Of a stretch of 8,042 nucleotides of DNA, positions 1 to 5,536 are shown piece after piece. This stretch comes from an uncultured Acholeplasmataceae bacterium (GTDB taxonomy: Bacteria > Bacillota_I > Bacilli_A > Acholeplasmatales > Acholeplasmataceae): the NCBI GenBank assembly GCA_937983315.1, contig CALKAH010000219.1, positions 1 through 8,042 on the forward strand, read 5' to 3'. The translations under genes and the position numbers were made by a program. The notes beneath the pieces were generated by a model. That model was not told the origin of the DNA. It saw only the letters and a program-made list of their open reading frames with translations, and made no database searches. Position 1 is the first letter of the stretch. The number at the start of each line of letters is the position of its first letter.

Positions 1-283
1 CGTGCGTGATACTAAAGATTGAACCGATCACCGCGAGTTCAGCACGATTTCCCATCAATTTCTTTTTGATCGTACCTTGTTCCATGGTGCTTGCTATCAT
101 GACCAAAAAGAAGAATGATATACCGACATAACCCATGTTGATGATGGTCGTTTCTTGAGTAAATGAAACAATAGAGATTGCAACAGCTAACCCATAAAAA
201 TAGATGTTCCATTTACGAATCCATTTTTGAAATAAAACAACTAAAAGACCAAGAATAAAGATAAGACCTAAGATAATTGTCAT
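1..283 (-). CDS. Partial multi-span membrane protein, possibly ferric-reductase-like (3' end cut by window edge)
   Basis: An open frame starts at ATG 283 and runs without a stop off the left edge, giving 94 residues plus one base. Hydrophobic stretches lie at about residues 1-18, 27-42 and 50-66, with a fourth starting near 82. A basic loop (QKWIRKW, 19-25) separates the first two, and another (KKK, 73-75, with R80) precedes the fourth. The tail pattern, Arg80, Glu82-Leu83, then Ile86-Gly87 and His94, recalls ferric-reductase-like transmembrane proteins of Firmicutes, where such a His can bind heme. That is recognition from memory on a fragment, so it is tentative; another polytopic family is possible. 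The start is two bases after the stop of the small upstream gene and has no good ribosome binding site, so translation is probably coupled. That the frame is a real gene is much surer than the family. Confidence 0.6.
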   Translation of the reverse strand, partial: MTIILGLIFILGLLVVLFQKWIRKWNIYFYGLAVAISIVSFTQETTIINMGYVGISFFFLVMIASTMEQGTIKKKLMGNRAELAVIGSIFSITH

Positions 284-285
284 GA

Positions 286-474
286 TTAATTACCCGTGGG
301 ATAAGAACCTTGTGAATAACCCCCTTCAGAAACACCTGCAATCAAATCGATTTGTGTTGCATAGGTTTCCGTTGAAGCACCCGCCATCAAATCAGCTGTA
401 TCTCGAATGGGTTCTTTCATGATGCCAACGACTAATAACATGACTAAAACAATGATGAGTAGAATATTCTTCAT
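286..474 (-). CDS. Small single-span membrane protein with internal repeat (62 aa), unknown function
   Basis: I do not recognise this as a named family. The 62-residue product has a short N-terminus (MKN), one hydrophobic segment at about residues 4-19 with no lipobox cysteine, then a 43-residue polar tail probably outside the membrane. The tail holds two similar units, DLMAGASTETYAT (28-40) and DLIAGVSEGGYSQ (43-55), with period 15 and shared D, L, A, G, S and Y. It ends in a Gly/Ser/Tyr-rich stretch. ATG 474 is chosen because AAGG lies 7 bases upstream; a TTG at 480 is in frame but is only one base from that AAGG. The gene has its own promoter, and the next gene, a membrane protein, starts two bases after its stop, so the two probably act together. 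The D-x-x-A-G-A-S unit loosely resembles the ApbE flavinylation motif, but the target Thr position is not conserved. Confidence 0.65.
   Translation of the reverse strand: MKNILLIIVLVMLLVVGIMKEPIRDTADLMAGASTETYATQIDLIAGVSEGGYSQGSYPTGN
310..393 (-). repeat. Two-unit degenerate coding repeat inside the 62-aa protein
   Basis: Codons 28-40 (355-393) and 43-55 (310-348) encode DLMAGASTETYAT and DLIAGVSEGGYSQ. Six of 13 positions are identical and others are similar (M/I, A/V, A/S). The period is 15 residues. The repeat is visible at protein level only, with little DNA identity, so it is an old duplication or a coincidence of short motifs. Confidence 0.4.
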
Positions 475-481
475 AGACAAG

Positions 482-487
482 CCTTCT
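482..487 (-). promoter_or_regulatory. Ribosome binding site that sets the start of the 62-aa gene
   Basis: AGAAGG on the minus strand lies 7 bases before ATG 474, normal spacing. The same site is only one base from the in-frame TTG at 480, which argues against that earlier start. Confidence 0.55.
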
Positions 488-503
488 TTCCATTTTCTCT
501 TTT

Positions 504-512
504 ATCATAGCA
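504..512 (-). promoter_or_regulatory. Extended -10 promoter for the small membrane-protein unit
   Basis: The minus strand reads TGCTATGAT: a TGn extension plus TATGAT, five of six matches to the -10 consensus. No good -35 is seen at 16-18 bases, which extended -10 promoters can tolerate. Transcription would start near 497, about 23 bases before ATG 474. It sits just after the lpd terminator, so this unit is probably transcribed apart from pdh. Confidence 0.5.
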
Positions 513-540
513 CTGTTCAATAAAGAAGTGTATCATTTCT

Positions 541-575
541 TTAAAAAAGAAAAAGGACCATTAAAATGATCCTTT
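541..575 (-). terminator. Rho-independent terminator of the pdhABC-lpd operon
   Basis: On the minus strand, a 10-bp stem (566-575 with 552-561, one G-U pair) closes a 4-base loop and is followed by a T-rich run (TTTCTTTTTT). It begins five bases after the lpd stop codon, as expected for the operon end. Confidence 0.88.
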
Positions 576-580
576 CAAAC

Positions 581-1954
581 TTACATATGAATCGGTTTAT
601 CAACTGCACCATGTGCCGCTTCCATTACAATCTCTGAAAGAGTTGGATGAGGGTGAATGGTGTGTGCAATTTCATACGCTGTACCTTCTAATGTCATCGT
701 GACACCGAGTTCAGCAATCAAATCGGATGCATTGTAGCTTAGAATATGAGCACCAATGATTTCTTTGTATTGTTCAGAAACAATGAGCTTAATAAATCCA
801 TCTTTTTCGTTATCTGCCAACGCTTTACCACTTGCTTGAAGGGGGAAGGTTGATACTTTGTATGTTAAGCCTTGTGCTTTTGCTTCTTTTTCTGTTAATC
901 CAACTGATGCAATTTCAGGGTGACCATAGACTGCATTTGGAACACGGTCATACCGCATTTTAGCATCCTTTTTACCCATAATATATTCAGCAGCAACTAA
1001 ACCTTCTGCTGAAGCCACATGGGCAAGCATGTATTTCCCGTTTAAATCTCCGATCGCGTAGACGCCTTTAACACTTGTTTCTAAGTGTTCATCGGTTGCA
1101 ACAGCTGCACGGTCCATCTTTAAGTTTAACACTTCAAGACCTTGAGAATTGGGACGCATACCAACAGATACTAAAATGGTATCTGCACTAATCTTTTCAT
1201 CTTTTCCATCAAAAGAATAGGTCACTTCATGTCCGTTCACCGCTTTGACTTCAGCGTTGACGAAGATGGTAATGCCATCTTTTTTCAGGATTTTCGCATA
1301 TTGCGTTCTGATATCATCATCCATCATGGGCACAATACCATCTAATTTTTCAATGATGGTCACTTCAGACCCTAATGATGAGAAGATGGTTGCAAACTCA
1401 ACACCGATCACTCCACCGCCAATGATGACCAATTTTTTAGGCGCATCAGCAATCTGTAGAAGTTCACGCGATGTGACTGCAATCTTTTTTTCATACGCTT
1501 CTTTTAATCCAGGAATGGGAGGAATAATGGGGGATGCTCCAGTAGCTAAAATGAGATTCTTCGTTTCAATGGTTTCTCCATTGACTTCAATCTTGGTTGG
1601 TGATAACACTTTACCCAATCCAGAAATCACCTCAACACCATTTTTCTTGAGTAATCCACCGACACCCATGGTCAGTTTCTTAACGACTAAATCCTTACGT
1701 TTAAGCATTAAAGACCAATCAAAGGAAACATCTCCACCAAGGACGACACCATAGTCGGATGCGTGTTTAATTGTCTTGTAGACTTTTGCATTTTTAAGGA
1801 GTGTCTTGGTTGGTATGCACCCATGGTTTAGGCAAATCCCACCCACGACTTCTTTTTCAATCAGAGCGACCTTTGCGCCAAGTTGTGCCGCCTTAATGGC
1901 TGCCACATAACCGCCAGGTCCCCCTCCTAAAACAACGATATCATATGTCTTCAA
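581..1954 (-). CDS. lpd (pdhD): Dihydrolipoamide dehydrogenase, E3 of the pyruvate dehydrogenase complex
   Basis: This FAD flavoprotein reoxidises the dihydrolipoyl group of E2 and passes electrons to NAD+. From the chosen start the protein has 457 residues, normal for E3 without an added lipoyl domain. It has the FAD-binding GGGPGG (about 10-15), the redox disulfide in GGICLNHGCIPTK (Cys41, Cys46), the NAD-binding GGGVIGVE, the second FAD motif around AIGDLNGKYMLAH, and the catalytic His436-Glu441 pair in HPHPTLSE near the C-terminus. A TTG start at 1954 is preferred because GAGGTGAT lies 8 bases upstream; the longer GTG start at 1963 falls inside that binding site. The binding site overlaps the pdhC stop codon, so translation is likely coupled. 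It is the last gene of the operon, followed by a terminator. E3 may also serve other 2-oxoacid complexes if the organism has them. Confidence 0.96.
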   Translation of the reverse strand: MKTYDIVVLGGGPGGYVAAIKAAQLGAKVALIEKEVVGGICLNHGCIPTKTLLKNAKVYKTIKHASDYGVVLGGDVSFDWSLMLKRKDLVVKKLTMGVGGLLKKNGVEVISGLGKVLSPTKIEVNGETIETKNLILATGASPIIPPIPGLKEAYEKKIAVTSRELLQIADAPKKLVIIGGGVIGVEFATIFSSLGSEVTIIEKLDGIVPMMDDDIRTQYAKILKKDGITIFVNAEVKAVNGHEVTYSFDGKDEKISADTILVSVGMRPNSQGLEVLNLKMDRAAVATDEHLETSVKGVYAIGDLNGKYMLAHVASAEGLVAAEYIMGKKDAKMRYDRVPNAVYGHPEIASVGLTEKEAKAQGLTYKVSTFPLQASGKALADNEKDGFIKLIVSEQYKEIIGAHILSYNASDLIAELGVTMTLEGTAYEIAHTIHPHPTLSEIVMEAAHGAVDKPIHM

Positions 1955-1958
1955 CGAA

Positions 1959-1966
1959 ATCACCTC
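1959..1966 (-). promoter_or_regulatory. Ribosome binding site that points to a TTG start for lpd
   Basis: The minus strand reads GAGGTGAT, eight matching bases to the 16S anti-Shine-Dalgarno region, overlapping the pdhC TGA stop. The core GAGG is 8 bases before TTG 1954, while GTG 1963 lies within the site itself. The protein then begins MKTYDIVVLGGGPGG, typical of E3. Confidence 0.75.
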
Positions 1967-3251
1967 AACTTAATAATAACATCATGGGGTCATTTAATAA
2001 AGACTTGATGACATTTAAAAATCGTCCTGCTTCTGCACCATCAATCACTCTGTGGTCAACTGCGAGTGAAAGTGGTAATACATATGCGATCTTGATTTCA
2101 CCATCAACAACCACGGGTTTTTGTGAAATCTTTCCAACACCAAGTATACCCACCTCAGGATGGGGGATAATCGGCGTACCATAAGCTACATCAGCGGCAC
2201 CAAAATTCGTGATGGAGAATGTTGCATTTTGGAGTTGTGCTAACTGAACTGTTCTTGCGATGGTTTGATCAGCAACTTCTCTTAATTCTCTTGCAAGTTC
2301 TAAAATAGATTTCTTATCAGCATCTTTGATATTTGGCACGATTAAGCCATCTTTTGTATCGACAGCCATACCGATATTGTAATACTTCTTTAAGATCATA
2401 CGATCATTTTCTTGATCAAATGAGGCATTAAAATGAGGGAATTTCTTTAATGCTAGGACAACAGCTTTCATGATAAATGCCATGTAAGTTAACTTGATGT
2501 TTTGAGCTGCTGCTTGTTCTTTGACTTTATTTCTTAAATCAACCAATTTATCAACAATGATTTCATCCATCAAGACTGTATGAGGAATGACTTGTTTCGA
2601 TAAGGTCATGCTCTTGACGATCGCTTTTCTGAGTTTGGTGATTTCGACATATTCGACATCACCTTGTGCAGAAACGGATACCTTAGGAACATTGATTTGT
2701 GGTTGAGATACAACTTTAGGTGCTTGTTTAGCATCAAATGCTTTTTGAATATCTTCTTTGAGAACGCGACCAAATTCACCGGTTCCCTTGATTTTATTGA
2801 TATCAAGGCCTAAATCCTTCGCCATTTGACGAGCAACAGGTGTAGCGAGTGCTTTTTGAGATACGTCTTCTTTTTTACCATTGGATACTTCAGAACTTGA
2901 TGCCATCACTTCTTCAGAGACTTCGATTTGACCGATGACACCAGGTGCTGCTTTACCTTCAGAAATCGCTTCTTTCTTAGGTTCTTCTTTCTTCACTTCA
3001 GGTTTAGGAGCGCCACTGCCATCATTGATCACAACAAGAACTTGACCCACATGAATGGTGTCACCTTCTTTTGCACCTAAAGATGCGATGATGCCATCAA
3101 CAGGTGATGGAAGTTCAGCATTCACCTTATCGGTTTCAACAACAACTAAAGTTTCGCCTTCCTTGACTTTATCGCCAACTTTGTAATGCCATTTTAAAAT
3201 CTTGCCTTCGTGAATCCCTTCACCAATATCGGCAAACTTAAATTCATACAT
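1965..3251 (-). CDS. pdhC: Dihydrolipoamide acetyltransferase, E2 of the pyruvate dehydrogenase complex
   Basis: This is the core of the complex: it carries the acetyl group on lipoyl-lysine and transfers it to CoA. The 428 residues show one lipoyl domain (about 1-77) with Lys42 in ETDKVNAE as the attachment site, then a flexible Lys/Glu/Pro/Ala-rich linker (78-133). A peripheral subunit-binding domain follows (about 134-172, ATPVARQMAKDLGLD then GTGEFGRVLKEDI), a second linker, and the catalytic domain from about 200. The active-site DHRVIDG includes His400 and Asp404. A hydrophobic patch, APGVIGQIEVSEEV (102-115), interrupts the first linker. ATG 3251 has AAGGAGG 7 bases upstream. The gene lies 12 bases after pdhB and one base before the longest possible lpd frame. 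It ends in TGA, showing that TGA is a stop here. Confidence 0.96.
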   Translation of the reverse strand: MYEFKFADIGEGIHEGKILKWHYKVGDKVKEGETLVVVETDKVNAELPSPVDGIIASLGAKEGDTIHVGQVLVVINDGSGAPKPEVKKEEPKKEAISEGKAAPGVIGQIEVSEEVMASSSEVSNGKKEDVSQKALATPVARQMAKDLGLDINKIKGTGEFGRVLKEDIQKAFDAKQAPKVVSQPQINVPKVSVSAQGDVEYVEITKLRKAIVKSMTLSKQVIPHTVLMDEIIVDKLVDLRNKVKEQAAAQNIKLTYMAFIMKAVVLALKKFPHFNASFDQENDRMILKKYYNIGMAVDTKDGLIVPNIKDADKKSILELARELREVADQTIARTVQLAQLQNATFSITNFGAADVAYGTPIIPHPEVGILGVGKISQKPVVVDGEIKIAYVLPLSLAVDHRVIDGAEAGRFLNVIKSLLNDPMMLLLS

Positions 3252-3258
3252 AGTGTTC

Positions 3259-3265
3259 CCTCCTT
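3259..3265 (-). promoter_or_regulatory. Ribosome binding site of pdhC
   Basis: AAGGAGG, a full consensus site, lies 7 bases before ATG 3251 and overlaps the pdhB stop codon at 3264-3266, suggesting coupled translation. Confidence 0.8.
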
Positions 3266-4241
3266 AGAACTTCGCAACTTTTTTGATTTCAGCTGCGATT
3301 CTTTCTGGTTGAACAAAGTGATAGTTTTCACCACGTGCAAGGGGCACAGTGATATCAAAACCAGTGACACGTGCAGGTGCGGCTTCAAGATGTAAGAATG
3401 CCTTTTCGTTCACTAAGGTGATTAATTCTGAACCAGGACCATATGTCTTCACAGCTTCCTGGACCACAACAAAACGACCCGTTTTTTTCACAGAATTCAA
3501 AATGGTTTCTTCATCAATCGGATTGATGGTTCTTAAGTCAATGAGTTCAACATTGATGTTGTCACCTTCAAGTAACTTGATGGCTTTTTCAACTTCACGA
3601 ACGATAGCACCCCATGCTACTACGGTCACATCCGTACCTTCTTTAACAACTTTAGCTTTTCCAATAGGAATACGATACATCTCTTCGGGAACTTCTTGTT
3701 TTCCTGAACGATAGATTCTCTTGGGTTCCATGAAAATCACGGGATCTGGATCTTCAATCGCTGAGATGAGTAAACCCTTCGCATCATAGGGTGTTGAAGG
3801 AATAACAACTTTTAAACCTGGAATATGACCAAGCAGTGTTTCAACAGATTCAGAGTGATGTTCGAGGGCACGAATACCACCACCGACGGGGAATCTGACA
3901 ACAATGGGTAAACCATGACGTCCACGTGTACGGTTTCTATAACGTGCCATGTGAGTGACAAGTTCCGTATAACCTGGGAAAATGAATCCATCAAATTGGA
4001 TTTCAGCGACTGGGATGAGTCCATTGATCGCCATACCAATGGCAGAACCTGTAATCGCTGCTTCAGAAATGGGGGTGTCAAATACGCGGTCTACACCATA
4101 CTTCTTTTGAAGACCTGCAGTGACTCTAAACACGCCGCCTTCAAAACCGGTATCTTCACCATAAACGACAACACGTGAATCATCTGCCATCTTTTGATCA
4201 AGTGCTTGGTTGATTGCTTCAAGTAATGTTAAGACTGCCAT
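3264..4241 (-). CDS. pdhB: Pyruvate dehydrogenase E1 beta subunit
   Basis: With E1 alpha it forms the thiamine-diphosphate enzyme that decarboxylates pyruvate and acetylates the E2 lipoyl group. The 325 residues match the usual length of separate E1 beta chains. Recognisable features are GEDTGFEGGVFRVT (28-41), DTPISEAAITG (55-65) with the ThDP-contacting Glu60, the EHHSES stretch (127-132) with conserved active-site histidines, and the C-terminal transketolase domain from about 200 ending in the FDITVP segment. ATG 4241 has AGGAGG 10 bases upstream, encoded within the last codons of pdhA. The pdhA stop is only two bases away, which suits equal production of the two E1 chains. A branched-chain or acetoin E1 beta would look similar, but the gene order and the E1 alpha type favour pyruvate dehydrogenase. 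Confidence 0.95.
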   Translation of the reverse strand: MAVLTLLEAINQALDQKMADDSRVVVYGEDTGFEGGVFRVTAGLQKKYGVDRVFDTPISEAAITGSAIGMAINGLIPVAEIQFDGFIFPGYTELVTHMARYRNRTRGRHGLPIVVRFPVGGGIRALEHHSESVETLLGHIPGLKVVIPSTPYDAKGLLISAIEDPDPVIFMEPKRIYRSGKQEVPEEMYRIPIGKAKVVKEGTDVTVVAWGAIVREVEKAIKLLEGDNINVELIDLRTINPIDEETILNSVKKTGRFVVVQEAVKTYGPGSELITLVNEKAFLHLEAAPARVTGFDITVPLARGENYHFVQPERIAAEIKKVAKF

Positions 4242-4243
4242 GT

Positions 4244-5332
4244 TTATTTACCCTCCTTTTCTTTTAAAAATGCTTTAATATATTCATACTGTTCAGTGAG
4301 TTGTGGGGTCATTTCTTTATAGGTATATTTGAAGATGTCTAAGAGATCAGCATCACCTGTAGATTCAACCTTCTTGAAGGTTTCACCGACATATGCTGTG
4401 TTTTGTTCTTCGAGTTTTTGATCTTCTTCTTCACTCCAATAACCTTTATCGATCAAATACTTCTTGAAGCGAATCATGGGGTCTTTTGCTTCCCATTCTT
4501 TCACTTCTTCATCCTTACGATAAATGGTGGGGTCATCGGATGTTGTATGTGCACCTAAACGGTAGGTCACTGCTTCAATCAGAACAGGACCGTTGCCAGC
4601 ACGTGCGTAATCAACCGCTTCTTTGGTTGCGACATACATTGCTAAAATATCGTTACCATCGACTTGAATGCCAGGAATACCAAAAGCAACTGCCTTTTGA
4701 GCAAGTGTTTCTGCTTTCGTTGCTTTAGCACGTGGTGTTGAAATCGCCCATTGGTTATTTTGGATGACAACAACAAGTGGTGCATTATAGGATGCAGCAA
4801 AGTTTAAACCTTCATAGAACTCACCGTGTGATGTACCTCCATCACCGATGGTTGCGATTGCAACTTCATTCTTCTTTAAAACTTTGGATGCGTAAGCCAA
4901 CCCTGCAGCATGGTTGATCTGGGAACCAATGATGACGTTCACGGGTAAAACGCGTACGTTTTCATCAAAATGGTTACCCCATTCGTTACCATACCAATAG
5001 AGGTAGATCTGTTCGAGTTTGACACCGCGATAAAGCATCGCATTGAGTTCTCTAAACGCTGGGGATAACCAGTCTTGTGGTTCTAAAGCAGCCATCGCGC
5101 CGACTTGAGCAGCTTCTTGGCCACGGTTGGGTGGGTAAGTGAGCATACGTCCTTGGCGTTGGTATTGAAGTGCTTTGATATCAGCAACTCGACCTAATGC
5201 CATTGTTTTGTACATGTGAAGAAGTGTTTCTTTATCCAATTTGGGTTCAAGATCTGGTTGAACAACCTTACCTTTGGCGTCCAGTATTTGGAGTTGCTTC
5301 TTCTTTAGTGGATCATAGTTTTTAAATAACAT
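4244..5332 (-). CDS. pdhA: Pyruvate dehydrogenase E1 alpha subunit
   Basis: This subunit binds thiamine diphosphate and Mg2+ and, with E1 beta, performs the committed decarboxylation of pyruvate. The 362-residue protein has the ThDP motif starting GDG (163-165) and ending NN (192-193). It also has the YPPNRGQEAAQVG segment near 66-78 and the active-site loop YRLGAHTTSDDPT (257-269). The N-terminal extension of about 35 residues before the core is typical of Bacillus-type PdhA. ATG 5332 follows AAGGAGG by 8 bases. It is the first gene of the operon, 22 bases after the predicted transcription start, with a cre-like site farther upstream. The last codons (EKEGK) double as the ribosome binding site of pdhB. 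Substrate is inferred from the operon; acetoin or branched-chain E1 alpha are the alternatives. Confidence 0.95.
   Translation of the reverse strand: MLFKNYDPLKKKQLQILDAKGKVVQPDLEPKLDKETLLHMYKTMALGRVADIKALQYQRQGRMLTYPPNRGQEAAQVGAMAALEPQDWLSPAFRELNAMLYRGVKLEQIYLYWYGNEWGNHFDENVRVLPVNVIIGSQINHAAGLAYASKVLKKNEVAIATIGDGGTSHGEFYEGLNFAASYNAPLVVVIQNNQWAISTPRAKATKAETLAQKAVAFGIPGIQVDGNDILAMYVATKEAVDYARAGNGPVLIEAVTYRLGAHTTSDDPTIYRKDEEVKEWEAKDPMIRFKKYLIDKGYWSEEEDQKLEEQNTAYVGETFKKVESTGDADLLDIFKYTYKEMTPQLTEQYEYIKAFLKEKEGK
4252..4257 (-). promoter_or_regulatory. Ribosome binding site of pdhB inside the pdhA 3' end
   Basis: AGGAGG lies 10 bases before ATG 4241 and is part of the final pdhA codons. The spacing is slightly long but the match is perfect. 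Confidence 0.7.
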
Positions 5333-5340
5333 GATTCATT

Positions 5341-5347
5341 CCTCCTT
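5341..5347 (-). promoter_or_regulatory. Ribosome binding site of pdhA
   Basis: AAGGAGG lies 8 bases before ATG 5332, a full consensus site with ideal spacing. Confidence 0.85.
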
Positions 5348-5360
5348 GATTTGCACTCTC

Positions 5361-5389
5361 ATTATACTTGATAGAGGAACTTAATTCAA
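5361..5389 (-). promoter_or_regulatory. Sigma-A-type promoter of the pdh operon
   Basis: On the minus strand, TTGAAT (-35, 5384-5389) and a perfect TATAAT (-10, 5361-5366) are 17 bases apart. Transcription would start near 5354, leaving a 22-base leader before pdhA. The A/T-rich stretch just upstream could help polymerase binding. Confidence 0.85.
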
Positions 5390-5434
5390 AAGCTTTGCTT
5401 AAGGCCAAAAGTAAACCTTTTTTTATCATCGAAA

Positions 5435-5448
5435 TGTAAGCGCTTGTT
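5435..5448 (-). promoter_or_regulatory. Catabolite-responsive element (cre)-like operator upstream of pdhA
   Basis: The plus strand reads TGTAAGCGCTTGTT, 13 of 14 matches to the commonly used cre pattern TGWAARCGYTWNCW, built on the palindrome AAGCGCTT. Its centre is about 88 bases upstream of the predicted pdh transcription start, outside the promoter. In Firmicutes, CcpA sites that far upstream tend to go with activation, while repressing sites overlap or follow the promoter. Another LacI-family regulator could use the same sequence. No ccpA gene is in the window. Confidence 0.6.
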
Positions 5449-5467
5449 GGCTTGATAAAGCCATCAA
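5448..5467. repeat. Overlapping inverted repeats next to the cre-like site
   Basis: TGGCTT (5448-5453) pairs with AAGCCA (5458-5463) around GATA, and TTGAT (5452-5456) pairs with ATCAA (5463-5467). They share bases, so only one could form at a time. They lie upstream of the promoter, so if functional they are more likely protein-binding dyads than RNA structure. Confidence 0.35.
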
Positions 5468-5500
5468 ATTACTTTTTATAGAACAATCTAAAAATCACAT

Positions 5501-5530
5501 AAAAAAAGGGATTCCAATCGAATCCCTTTT
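5501..5530 (-). terminator. Rho-independent terminator of the speA-speB unit
   Basis: A perfect 11-bp stem (5520-5530 with 5504-5514) closes a 5-base loop. On the minus strand it runs into seven consecutive T, the last four of them within the stem. It begins six bases after the agmatinase stop codon and separates the polyamine genes from the pdh operon. Confidence 0.92.
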
Positions 5531-5536
5531 GTTCGT

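Noticed and set aside
516..521. TTGAAC on the minus strand considered as a -35 for the small membrane unit
   Set aside because: The nearest good -10 (TATGAT) is only five bases away, and at 17-18 bases there is only AAAATG, a poor match.
1245..1754. 169-codon open frame on the plus strand opposite lpd
   Set aside because: It is antisense to the clearly coding E3 gene, is rich in Ser/Met/Pro with no domain, and has no convincing ribosome binding site. Other plus-strand frames (1945-2184, 3210-3395, 3349-3714, 3915-4178, 4486-4728, 7181-7387) are shadows for the same reason.
2606..2806. Alternative minus-strand frame within pdhC, and similar ones at 3194-3388, 3812-4081, 5776-5967 and 7744-7929
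   Set aside because: They lie out of frame inside well-recognised enzymes with intact motifs; the composition is what frame-shifted translation gives.
581..5332. Branched-chain 2-oxoacid or acetoin dehydrogenase instead of pyruvate dehydrogenase
   Set aside because: The E1-E1-E2-E3 order is shared, but the Bacillus-PdhA-like E1 alpha, the single-lipoyl E2 and the absence of bkd or aco neighbours favour pyruvate. It is not fully excluded by sequence alone.
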